A DNA stretch of 50,199 bases, from the NCBI GenBank assembly GCA_011947345.1, contig JAAVTG010000158.1, forward strand, positions 1 to 50,199. The letters are read 5' to 3'. Source of the DNA: Phytophthora quininea. Lineage: Eukaryota > Oomycota > Peronosporomycetes > Peronosporales > Peronosporaceae. Position 1 is the stretch's first letter, and every line of letters starts with the position of its first letter. The translations under genes and the position numbers were made by a program. The notes beneath the pieces are model-generated. The model saw nothing but the letters and a program-made list of their open reading frames with translations, was not told the DNA's origin and ran no database searches. Positions 20,611-31,508 of this stretch are shown here, piece after piece.

Positions 20611-23074
20611 AGCAGACACAAGACTGGCACTCAGACAGATTCGCTGCAGACAAATCACTTGTGACATTGCAGAATATCACTTCATTTGTGTGTGGCACCA
20701 TTTAACTACGCATCACCTCAGTCCGAGTTCAGCTCACCTTCGCGATCAGCACCCGAAACTCGTGAAGCTCCAAATTTCAGACCAAGAACAGAAGCTCCGA
20801 GGGTTACACAACGAGGGCACATCATCTCGGCGTCCAGTACAGTTATTGTTGCCTACTCGACTAACGCCATGTCGATGGAGCTCTTGAAATTCCCGTGGAC
20901 TGATGTGGCGTAGCGGGATCTACCGAAATCCCTCTAGCGTACGGTATCCAGACTGCCGACTATGGAGGGGTACTCCGATCTGCCGTGTGTGCTGAACGCG
21001 TTCTCACCTTGTGTACCCGTCGGCGGGCGGGTAACGCTCTTTCGTTAACTCGAGGAGGTGCGATGAAGACGGAACTGTCCTTGGAGGACGCGAGGCTCTG
21101 TGGTGACAGCAGCACGGGTATACTTCAGTCTGCTGTCGGGGAAGGTTGCTGGCCACGGCCGAGTGTGTCGAGGTCGGGGTCAGCGGGCCAGGTAGTGTCG
21201 TTCGGTCCCTTGGTGCCTTGCGGCGCTTGTCCTCTTTGTTCCTTGCTCTCGCGAGCAGCCACTCCCTTTAGTGGGATCTTGAGGTTGAGGGACGAATGCA
21301 GCACTTGCGCCGGGTGGGTCAATATACTTCCCGTACCCAGGTTCGTGTCGAAGACAAGTAGGCGCTGGAGGACGGGTCAATGTTCTTCCTGTTCCTCGCG
21401 GTCTTCGTCACTTATGCACTTCGAAGCAAATTCGACTCCCTGTTTGTTTGTTAGGCTAAGTGCCTGCCACAACTTTACCGCACCATCCTTTGCAAACCTT
21501 GCACGCCACTTGAATCTTGCCCTTTCGCTCCCCACCCTTGAAAGACTGTGTCGACGTCCCTGCACTGGCTAGCCTGCGACGTTTCACATCAACCTTGGCT
21601 TGAATTATGTGCCTCAGCCGATTACTCACTGGCATCATGGCCAAGTTGAAAAATGGGTACATGGCCAAGTCAGAACTGGGTTCTTGGCCAAGTTGGAACT
21701 GGGTATGGCCAAGTCGGAACTGGATACATCAATGAATGATGGTACAACTGAAGACCCGTGAGTGATGGTCTCGCTGAAGCCATATCCCAAAGATTGCGCC
21801 ATAAGTCCAGCGCCCGCTGACCAGTCGCGACTCTTCAATCAAAATCTTTCTGGGTCGCTTCACCACACTGACAACCCACTCGAGAACCTGTCGCAACGTT
21901 GAGCGATCTGCCTTGGCTGCTCAACGGAACCAGCTTCGCGCGGGTCGTCTCGCTCGTAGGCTGGAGGCATGTCCACACAGTACCTGTAGGATTAAAATAC
22001 AACAAGCTTCTTCTTCGTTTTTTTGGCCACACCTTTAGTTCACGACACATAAATGAAGTCACACCACGGGTTTACATCACAAAGCTACCCGTTTGGTTTA
22101 CAGCCTCTTCCAGCCATCGCCAAACAAAACGTCAACACTTGTGATCGATCAAAAAGGACTTCATGCTTGAGACATTCCTATAAACGACGCAGCAATTAAA
22201 ATTAATGACAGACAATGTAGAGAAGCTGAACGCACCTTCAAACACACAATTGCAGCACTTCGACGAATATTGGTGGTTCTTGCTATTATTGGTCCTTTCA
22301 GCCAAGGCAGAAACAAAAAGAAAAAGAGAGAACGGTATTACAAGCGGCTGGCGCAGCCGTGACACTACATTGCCCGCGCCGGTGCTGTCCGGTAACTCAT
22401 GTTCTTCGGGTCCGATCATTATAGTTTATTTTTGCTAGTACTGAGTGTCAGTTATCGGCATACTTTGAGCATGTAGATGGCGTCTATGCCATCGAGGATA
22501 TCCCGCGGCATTGCAAGGCACCTTGGACCTCTCATTAATATTTATAGGTAATTCTTTTCAATACAAATTGACTTTAAGTTACAGTTATTTGTCATTGTTT
22601 TGTCGGATTTGTTAATTATTGACAATACACTTTTCCATTTGTTCCTAAGCCGTGGCAAGGACTGGTGAAGCTCTGGATTTTTATCTTACGAGTTCTGGTC
22701 TATCGAATATACATGTAGTCATGCTGTTTCTGCTAGACTTCTTGTTTAGGTTTGAAGTACTGCGGAAAGGCTATCGTCAGCGGCTCCATCAAATACGATT
22801 GCCACACCGTTCTTACTCGAGTAGAACTCTTGATGTTGAGCAAAGGTAGGTGCCGCCGTGAAGGCGGCACAAGCACTAAATCGCATGCCATGTGACAAAA
22901 TTTTCATGTCCAGAGGTATTAAGCAATACGTTAGATGGCGCCTTTTGAATAAGCTACTGCAGTGAGAGTTGGTTTTATAGAGATTAGTGGCTGGAGTCGT
23001 ATCGCCTGATAGACTCTGGATAAAAATCCAGAGAATTGTCATTGTTATGAATTATGGTGGCATATATATTTTGG
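20611..23074. other. repeat-rich interval without supportable genes
   Basis: Open frames are short and lack motifs. A minus-strand stretch around 21480-21600 reads KGGERKGKIQVACKVCKG, which could be a zinc-binding tail of a transposase, but this is weak. A TATA-like CTCTATAAAACC on the minus strand near 22975-22985, just downstream of the Copia coding end, fits a Copia 3' LTR beginning near 23045, though no second copy was found to prove it. Confidence 0.35.
21639..21732. repeat. degenerate minisatellite, about four units
   Basis: Four successive units of 21-25 bp share the core GGCCAAGTyrGAACTGGGTA: they start near 21641, 21665, 21688 and 21709. Units differ by substitutions and small length changes. 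The repeat does not keep a reading frame open. Confidence 0.7.
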
Positions 23075-23470
23075 TATTTATTGATTCTGTGTAAAGTGCA
23101 TTTCGTAAATGTCTAAATGTCTGCTTAGTCAAAGACTTTGTAAATATGTGTGCAGCGATTTCTGTTGTATTCAGTATTGCACTGCAAATTCATCTCTTTC
23201 AGCTTTTTCTTGTATGAAATAGTAACGAATGTCAATGTGTTTCGATCTACCATGTAACTTTGTAGTATAAGAGAGCTTAATGCAACTTTGGTTATCTTCA
23301 TGAATTGTTAAGAAGAAAGTTTAGGAAGATAACTCGTGTGCAATGACATAACGCAACGCATTCTGCATCTGTTGTGGATAGCACTACGGTGTGATGCTTC
23401 CTAGACTGCCATGAGTTTGGACTTCCGCACATTAGCGTTACGTAGCCTCCTACGGATCGTCGGGTATCTA

Positions 23471-24976
23471 CACTGCGTGACAGATCACATCGGACACCAG
23501 CTTGTCGTGTTGTATCGGCGTCAATACTGCGAGTTAGCCTATGCTATTTCAGAAGAAATAGCCTAGTAGCGCTAGCGAGCGCAAATTCGATCTCTGTAGG
23601 GGCCTCCCATAAAACTTTCCACTTTCAGCACTACGACAGATCAGATCGGACAGTAAACGCATACAAAAACTAAGTTTAATTTTGAGGTGGAAATTGGTGG
23701 TCACAGCACTTGTGTGCTTGGGTGACTGGTTGGGAGGACCGCGCAGTGCAGGGCTTACAATAGAATATGCCGAAGACTAAGAAACCCCCTTAACGGAGCG
23801 AGAGAGGGGAAGATTGACGACCTGTTCGAGGCTGGAGTGTCCAAACGCAGCCCCGACAGCATCTGTCGTGCACTGGCTCCCAAGGCACGCAAGAACGCGA
23901 AGCCCCCCTCCCCCAAACAGTGTGGAGCGCCACCAGCGCTGACGGACCAGGAGATCAGGCGTCTTGTGCGCACAGCGTCCCGCAGCGAGCACTCGGCGGC
24001 GCAGTTGATGGCCGAGTTGCAATTTGACGTACACGCGAGGACTATCCAGCGCGTCCTTGCAAGGATCGACTGGCTGGTCTCCACGAAAATGGTCAACACA
24101 CTTCTTCTCAAGCCTGAGGACATGGCCGCTCGTACGGCGTGGTCAACGGAGACGCTGTTGCTGAAGACGCCGGGTCCTATTGGGATTCCATTATCTTCTC
24201 CGACGAGAAGAAGTTCAACCTCGAAGGGCCCGACGGCTTTCAACAATATTGGAGGGGCTTGCGGCGTCCTCCCCGAAAGACAAAACGAAGGCCAGCAGGG
24301 GAGGATCAGTGATGGCTTGAGCTGTGTTTAGTGGGCGAGGTAAGTCCCAGCTTGTGATTTTGAATGGGAAGCAAAACTCGGACGACTATGTGTACACGTT
24401 GCCCGAGTTCATGCTTCCCTACGCAAATGCAAACTACGGTCTAGACTTTATCTTCCAACAAGACAATGCAAGTATTCACACCCAAGCCCGCACCAAGGAC
24501 TTTTTGTGGACCAGGAAGTCAAGGTGCTTGACTGGCCTTCGAAGTGGCCAGACTTAAACCCTATTGAAAATTTATGGTCAATAATAAACCGGCGGGTTTA
24601 TCGAAACGATAAGGAGTTCGACAAGGTGTGTGATCTAAAGAATGCGCTCTTCGAAGCATGGGATTCCATCCCTCTTGCATTACTGTAGTGGCTGCTTGAG
24701 TCGATGCCGAGTCGCTGCTCAGAGGTTGTTGCCAAGAAAGGAGATAAAACGCATTACTAAGGAACAATACACTTAGTTTTTGTATGCGTTTACTGTCCGA
24801 TCTGATCTGTCGTAGTGCTGAAAGTGGAAAGTTTTATGGGAGGCCCCCTACAGAGATCGAATTTGCGCTCGTTAGCGCTACTAGGCTATTTCTTCTGAAA
24901 TAGCATAGGCTAACTCGCAGTATTGACGCCGATACAACACGGCAAGCTGGTGTCCGATGTGATCTGTCGCGAAGTG
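23471..24976 (+). mobile_element. Tc1-like transposon with IR/DR ends (1,506 bp)
   Basis: Terminal inverted repeats of about 205 bp (23471-23675 and 24771-24976), nearly identical: only about two mismatches in the outer 130 bp. Both ends start CACTkCGyGACAGATCACAT and abut a TA (23469-23470, 24977-24978). Inside each inverted repeat the word GACAGATCA-ATCGGACA occurs twice, at the outer tip (from 23479) and the inner end (from 23635), about 156 bp apart, as in the IR/DR subgroup that includes Sleeping Beauty. It splits Copia RNase H between LTAYTDAGYAN and RRSVGGYV. Confidence 0.88.
23767..24762 (+). pseudogene. Tc1-like transposase, degenerate
   Basis: The transposase of the surrounding IR/DR element. 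N-terminal HTH region starts at ATG 23767 and continues in the next frame from about 23795 (KIDDLFEAGVSKRSPDSICR, then LTDQEIRRLVRTA). The catalytic pieces are SIIFSDEKKFNLEGPDGF (about 24180-24240), FIFQQDNASIHTQ (24450-24490) and WPDLNPIENLWSII (24547-24590), giving the expected D, D and E. Frame breaks lie near 23788-23792, 24165, 24250-24320 and 24500, and an in-frame TAG occurs at 24686-24688, so this copy is dead despite young-looking termini. Confidence 0.85.
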
Positions 24977-26950
24977 TATACAGTTTGCATAGCCTGCGTC
25001 TGTATACGCTGTTAGATACTGTTGGTGTAGAAATTGCCCTAGGTTTTGCGACCCGCCAAGTGTGATACAGTGGGCAATATTGACACACCATTCGGTGCGA
25101 CGACGCCATATAAGCCCGGGCTGCAGGGTTTCGATCCCATCCAAACGGCTGGTGCATGTCTCAAGTCTCTCTCGCTTTGTCTCGAACAGCAAGACCGCAC
25201 GCTGTATCCACAGGTAGGAGCTCGGCGGGACCGTCCAGGCGACGATTTATCCTCAAGAATACGCAAATACCAACTTAGGGTGTACTAGCGTCCACTGATA
25301 CAAGCCGAGGACACATCATATGTCCGAGAACACACAAACACGTAGACACACTTTTGTCCTCACTGGAAATCTTGTCCAGCAAATGGCAAACGGGAAGGCG
25401 GACATCAATACGCTGTCTTACTCAGCCCCGATGATTGCAAGCCATCGTCCCAGTCACTCTGCCCTGTACAGCTCCCACCCTCAGTATCTGACCTACATGC
25501 ACATCATCGTCAACTCACCGAGAACAGCGCTTTTGCGTCAACAGCTTGTCACTTGATTTCGGCACTTCCCGTCGAAATGGTGACTGAGAGGCGCGCCGGG
25601 CGGCCTCTCGCCACACATTCTCCTATTAACCGAAGCCCCTAAACCCTACGCCTTTTGAGTCTTCTCCGCGCCTGTTCCTCAGCGACCCCCGCACTTGCGA
25701 TCTTCTCCGCGATCTTGATTCTCCACCACACGTTGCTTTATTTCGTCTCTTACTGTCTTTGCCCGCCGAAACCGTCGCCGTTTTCAACGATCTTGTCATG
25801 TGCTTGATGTCGGTCGCTCAGTCTTGTCCTGCTGGTCTGCTTTCTTATCTTGTCCGTCACCACTGCCTACTATATCATAGCTGCAAGTATTACTATTTAG
25901 ATACTTTATGTATCTTTTAACCGCATTCCAGTGTTGTTTGCCTGGATTAGCTAGAAATTGGTTCACTTCTCGTAGGAAGTAAGCTATGATACTTTTCTTG
26001 GCGAAGGAAGAGCGACCGATTTTTCGGTTTCGTACAATTGACCACCCAAAATGAGCTGAGCCTCTCCAAGGTCAGACATTTCAAAACGCTGTTTGAGCGC
26101 TTCCTTGATGCGGCTGACTGTGGCAAGAGTGGGTGCAATGATGAGGAGGTCATCATCGACATAGACCAAAACATAAGAAGGCGTGCCATCTATGGTCTTC
26201 ATGAAGACACATTGGTCCTTATCGTGTGTGTGAAAACCCAGACTGGTGAGGAATGCACTCAAGGAAGGGTACCCGATTCGTGGAGCTTCATTGAGGCCGT
26301 AGATGCTTTTAAGTAGCTTACACACGAGGCGTTCTTCGCCAAGAACGATAAATCCTTCTGGCTGCACCATGTAGATCTCTTCATCGAGAAAGCCATTGAG
26401 AAAAGCAGTTTTGACGTCCATTTGGTGCATTTCCATGACAAGTGGAGGTGCAATAGTAAGAAGTAAACGAAGTACATTCGTGCTGATGACAGGGGACAAT
26501 ATTTCATAGTAGTCAATTCCATATTTTGGAGGAAGTCTTTAATGACTAATCATACTTTAAAATGATCGATGTCGTCGTTGGCCTTGTACTTGACAACAAA
26601 ACGCTAACGGCTTTGGAGTGCGCATCGGCCTTTCGGTAGTGCTGTAAAGATCCATGTCTTGTTATCTGTTAAGGATTTGTACTCCGAGCGAGCTGCTCGT
26701 TTCCATTTCAAAGCTTCGGGTAGACGCATTGCCTCTCTGTACGTTTTGGGTTCCGATACGTGGCCAACGGCAAAAGGAGTATGAACCAACTGAAAACCAT
26801 GAGCTCTAATGTGATGTAGTGACTCTCCAAAGATCGCGGCAGCCAACTGTCGCCTTCACTGTTAGCGCAATCAAGATACCGTTTTGGGCCAATCGCAGGA
26901 TTAAGGTTCGTTAAACTTCGGGGTGTCGCTACCCTGGATGCCACTATTTC

Positions 26951-28450
26951 CAGGAGGTCACTACTCCGAAAGTTCGTCTGGTCGCAAGGCTGAATGAGTG
27001 CCCTACTAGCGCCGACTATATTTCACTTGAAATTTGTATAGAATGACCGGGAGAGGCAGGATTAAATGGAGTAATAGGCCACAAAGGCGATACAATCAGA
27101 GCAGAATTTCCCCTGACTTCCCAAGTGACCAATCGTCCTAGGTAAGCACATTGCCTTATTGTTGCGGGTTCTGCAAGTGAACACAGATCTTCGTGAAGCG
27201 AGTGTTCGTTTAATCAGACCAAGAGTAAATAATGGTAGCTAGATTGTATGTTAGTGTGACCCTGTAAAGTGTTAAGCGAAAGCGACCGTATGTGTGGAGT
27301 GCTAGTTGCATTCCAATGTTACTTCCAGCTGGAGTCATACTTTAGCGCCATCGTAAGAGGGTCCACGGGACTAGGCACCTTCGTCTGCGGATGCCACGAG
27401 GTTTTGAGTGTATGAAAGAGTGTTTGGGCGTACAGGCGAAGGTTCGTGCCTGTATCGTCGGTTTATATTTCCCAACAGTGTAGACAGTGAGTGGAGGCCG
27501 CACCGGCTCGGGCAGGGTCGGATCTGGTTTCTTCGGACCATGCCCAACATTTGCCTGACATTCTGGAAGGTGTATTGTTGTGTGCGGAAACTCGCTACTA
27601 CCTTCGCGAAAGTTCAGTGGATTGCTACACTACACTAAGCTGAGCTCGTGACAGCTACACTAACTAGAGGCAAAACCTAGGGCCTTCCTCATCAAGACCA
27701 TCGATGATCACCACGTTCTCAGCTCGACCGCCGATAGAAAATAATTTCCGCCCGCTTGCAGGGTGGGCTCGGAATAGATCTAAAAATCGCCTTGCAGAAA
27801 TGCCCACGAGGGTCAACTGAGCTCGAATGGCAGTGCGAGATGCAAAAGCAACAAAGAAGTTCCCTCCCTCGATATTTCTCCCCGAAACTCAGCGAAAGAG
27901 TGTCTTGTCGGCATGGTTTCAGCTTCCTACTATCACGTGGGCGCCCAAAGTATTGAACGCGAATCGACTACCAGTGTGTAGTACAACGGATTTTAAACGT
28001 GAACCAAAGGTAAAAGAATATTTGCAGATAACGGTTCATGATGTTGAACACAAAAGGATATTGTACTATGGAAGGTACAATTGCGAAATCTCATTACAAA
28101 ACGGTTTGAAGATTCTATTGCTAGTAAGCAGGATCCGTTCCATGTTACCCATACACTGTTAGAAAAATAGTGATCATGGCGTGTGTGGTTGGCTTGCGAA
28201 GTGCCTTTCGAAAGCACTGTATGGTGACGATTCACTCCAAACTACGGAAACTCTTCGACCGGATTTTTCGATTGAGATTGGCGTTCGAATCCCGGATATT
28301 TTCTGCTACAGGTTTGTTTGATTATATCATGTTCGTCCGAAAAATATATGATTGATGTGCTGCTAGCATAACTTGAAATTTGGAGCAACCTTCAAGAGGA
28401 ACCCAGGTTTTTGCGCCTTCGACTTTGCAGCTCTGGCCTGACGCGCTTTT
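26951..28450. other. interval without supportable genes
   Basis: All frames are short. Nothing with a recognisable domain was found. It may include the unrecognised 5' part (gag, integrase, LTR) of the decayed Copia element to its left. Confidence 0.3.
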
Positions 28451-28927
28451 TTGACTTGCGATGGTATTCCTATGCTGGAGTTAGAGTACATTAGTCAACC
28501 GCTTGCCGTAAAGCCAAAAGATGAAGGTTTGCGCCAGAAGTACCGACCCGGTGACGCAGCAGATCCTGTCAACTGGCATTGGAAAACGCTGCATGATATG
28601 TTCTCAGTGCGCGTCGAGAAAGCGGAGGGAAATTTACTTGGTTACGACACGAATCAACACGATATTAGGAGACTGACCTGCTCAGTGAACAGCGGCCAGT
28701 AGAAAATGACACGGCGAAATTTTGTCGAACTTTTTGGTCTCGAGCCTGTGTGTGACAGCACTGCCGAATTTTCTTCACATGAGCTTTCCTTGCTGAAAAT
28801 GCTGCCGGCGGGGCAACATGCTGAAGGTATCACAGCCTGGTCGTCTTGCGAGGTGGTGACCACTATAGTGTACAATACGGCTGTTAGAAAAATCTTGCTG
28901 TCAAAACGCGGTCTCACCGTGCAATAG
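28451..28927 (+). pseudogene. hypothetical protein remnant with in-frame stop
   Basis: One frame runs 28451-28702, meets a TAG, and continues in the same frame 28706-28927. The two parts read like one polar protein (for example PVNWHWKTLHDMFSVRVEKA before the stop and LSLLKMLPAGQHAEGITAWS after it). I do not recognise it. A further stretch to about 29200 (ENVKLPSEKALQEGLFDLLW) may belong to it after a frame change near 28925. Confidence 0.35.
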
Positions 28928-29500
28928 CGCGAAGAATCGGGTCGATCGGTGCTCAGCTCGCAAAACTCTCAAACTTACCGCTCACAACCTCAACGAGCGT
29001 TATAGCTTTAAAAATAGCCCACTCGTCAACGAAAACGTAAAGTTGCCGAGCGAAAAAGCGTTGCAAGAAGGGTTATTTGACTTACTTTGGCAACCCGTAG
29101 GTATCAAGCGTGTGAAACTACTTTATCGCTCCGTGTACAACTTCGCAGCTTGCACGTGCACAGATATTACACGCAAAAGCGATGAGTTTATTGAGCGCCG
29201 TTAGGGTTCCTCACGTAGGCAGTGAACTACAAGAATGTCAAACACAAACAAAAGGATGAGAACTCGAAGACAGAACAGGTTAATGTGTCGTCGAGTAAGC
29301 GAGAAGACACCAAAGCTACACCGTTGCAAAAACAAATCTGCATCAGGAAAAACGCAACTCGAACCAGGTTCACAGCATTTGATCCATATATTCCAACAAC
29401 TTCGCTGCCAACGATTGCTTTCCAACGAAAAGGAGCATAAACTGCACGGTCTGGCAACGCGACACGGTATGAAGGTCTGGACCAGCAAACATTAAATTCA

Positions 29501-29887
29501 TTGATGGAGCACGCCGCGAGTTTCCGGAAAGTAAGCCACGGCAAGTGGGCAAGTGTCCTTTTGCTGTATCAGCAATTAACCCCAGTAGGAAGTTTAGATC
29601 TGGATAAGTTGCGATGTCGGGTTAAAGCTGAGCATCAAAGGTGCGAGCCATCCGTAGCTACTGACAGCAAAAGCGGTAAGAAAACAGCGCATCAGAACGC
29701 TCAAAATCTCGATCCCGTGCAGCTTTCTGAGCAACCAACGCTACGAACCGCCGTGTCGCCAGGGTCGGCTTGCAACAGCTGCATCAAACGGAAGCGAGGA
29801 TGCGGTTCAAACAGCAAGAACCCGAACTGCGAGCATCGCAAGAAAGCTCGAATACCGCCTATAACAGGGGTTACACGAAAGTCATAA
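29501..29887 (+). CDS. hypothetical Cys- and Lys-rich protein, possibly a mobile-element relic
   Basis: A 128-codon open frame. The N-terminal half (HGKWASVLLLYQQLTPVG, LDLDKLRCRVKAEH) could form helices like a small DNA-binding fold. The C-terminal part is basic with four cysteines (CNSCIKRKRGC, then NPNCEHRKKAR). No family recognised. Its place in a transposon-rich block suggests a DNA-binding remnant of a mobile element, but this is inference. Confidence 0.3.
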   Translation: MMEHAASFRKVSHGKWASVLLLYQQLTPVGSLDLDKLRCRVKAEHQRCEPSVATDSKSGKKTAHQNAQNLDPVQLSEQPTLRTAVSPGSACNSCIKRKRGCGSNSKNPNCEHRKKARIPPITGVTRKS

Positions 29888-31508
29888 GCATGTGAAGACT
29901 TTTGTCTATGTAGCCATAGTGTAGCCATTTGGCTCCACACCATTCATTTGCATATTTCTTAGATTATCTATGCCACGTTAGTCCATATACTTACCGCAAG
30001 GTCAGATAACAATTCGATCTAGTTCTATTTTTGCAGTTAATTAGTGTTGTCCTTGTTTTAAGGGACACTGACTCTGCGAATCCTACTTACGGGACTGTAC
30101 TTGTTTCTTGTATAAAACCGAAGGTTGGAAGCCTAAAGACACTGACTCGGGGAGTCCTACGTCTTCCTCTGTGCATGTGCACCGCTACGCAGCCCCGCTG
30201 CATACATAATCTCCGTTCAGGATATGTTGGGCTCCATTGGGCATAACTTCTGTGGGGACAAATTCTGGGAGCATGATTGATACCTGCTACGGGTGCTGTA
30301 GGGCCTTGGCTACTGACCAAGACAAGGGTGGGTCTCTGGCCAGATACGTTCTGTACGGAGGTTTTCACCTTAAGAGGCAACCCACCTTCAGGATGAGAGC
30401 GGCCGATGCTAAGTGCTTATCTGCGTCCAAGGAAATCTGCATCCTTGCACGTACTTCTCGTACCTAAGGTCCATCCTCGGTAGAACGGCCGCATTCATCG
30501 CTGTTGCGTTCAAACCGTCCCCACAGTACGCATGCATTGTTTCCCACTCAAAATTTCCATCCACCAATCAGCGTCCAGAAAAACCCACTTTCACATCGTG
30601 TCATATGAGCGCTGTGCTACCAGTGTGCCAGGCTTGGCTTCCCGGTGAGGTTATAGCGGATTAAGTTTGGGCTCTGGATGTGCTAGACCGTGGCATCCCG
30701 AAAGCACGGTAACATGAGGACTAAAAAGACCTCGCTTACTTTGAAAGGGGGACCCTGGTGTCTCCGATATGTACCTCCAAAAGTTACGACCCGATCCAAG
30801 CACTTTCGGCACCAGCATATCTGATGGCACCGTTTCCAATGGAAATTGACCATCAGCTGTTCCGATCGACGAACATACAATAGGAAACGGTCGCACTGCT
30901 GCTGATGATGGCAACAACGATCTGCCTGTTATCCGCCATAAATGATGACGATGTTGATTGTGCACTTATTCCAGCTAGACGATGGGGTTTTGCCGGTAGA
31001 AACCCCTACAGCGAGGATTAACACGAATACGATAAAGATATTTTTCATTGTTTTCTTTTGGTCCCTGTGTAATATAAAGTTTCGCATGATTTGTCAATAA
31101 TAACTTCATTTTAACGTTGATCAAATATGGATTTTTATTTAATTGTGTAAATACTGGAGCGAGAGAAGCGAACTGGTAACTTCAAAAATGATGCCACAAA
31201 TGCCGCAACTATGCTCGCGCCACATATTTTGTTGACACCGTCTTATTTCCCTGTGCCCCCCTCAGGGTTGTTAAGACAGTAATATCGATTATGTCTTACC
31301 GTATTTGAATGAGATCCTGAATAGGCGCAAAATACTCACGAGTAGCTGAGAGCTGCACTCGACACGGTGTCTAGCGTCCATGTTACGTCGTCGAACGCAA
31401 GATTGCAATGCAGTCGAAAATTATGCGCAGAATAGCTGGCTCCGCAGTGAAATAAGTCGCCGGGAAGAAAAATCGCATATCCACAACACGGCGTCTATTA
31501 GCTATAGC
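29888..31508. other. interval without supportable genes; possible LTR-like segment
   Basis: The part about 30040-30220 has a TATA-like TTGTATAAAACC at 30108-30119 preceded by GGGACACTGACTC and followed by a close repeat of ACTGACTC-GGGAGTCCTA; this looks like an LTR or promoter fragment but no partner repeat was found. The rest, including AT-rich 31040-31160, shows nothing I can name. Confidence 0.3.

Larger units (their letters stand above)
23075..26950 (-). mobile_element. Copia-type LTR retrotransposon remnant (pol), interrupted twice
   Basis: Minus-strand pol fragments in the normal Copia order: RT start around 26800-26640 (EYKSLTDNKTWIFTALPKGR), RT core 26499-25984 (MDVKTAFLNGFLDEEIYMVQ, then catalytic VLVYVDDDLL), a piece at about 25975-25870 (QHWNAVKRYIKYLNSNT), the first RNase H motif LTAYTDAGYAN at about 25020-24985, and the rest of RNase H at about 23462-23180 (RRSVGGYVTLM, SRKHHTVVLSTTDAE, HEDNQSCIKLS, RSKHIDIRYYFIQEK) with a Copia C-terminus near 23090 (AHIFTKSLTKQTF). 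RNase H is split by the Tc1-like element 23471-24976. Between about 25030 and 25870 some 0.8 kb of unrelated DNA replaces what should be only a few codons. gag, integrase and convincing LTRs were not found. Confidence 0.85.

Noticed and set aside
23465..24985. First read as two inverted Copia fragments flanking a 1.25 kb Tc1 element starting at 23599
   Set aside because: The true Copia frame resumes directly at RRSVGGYV outside 23471, and the direct repeats in the arms show that they are the IR/DR termini of one larger element.
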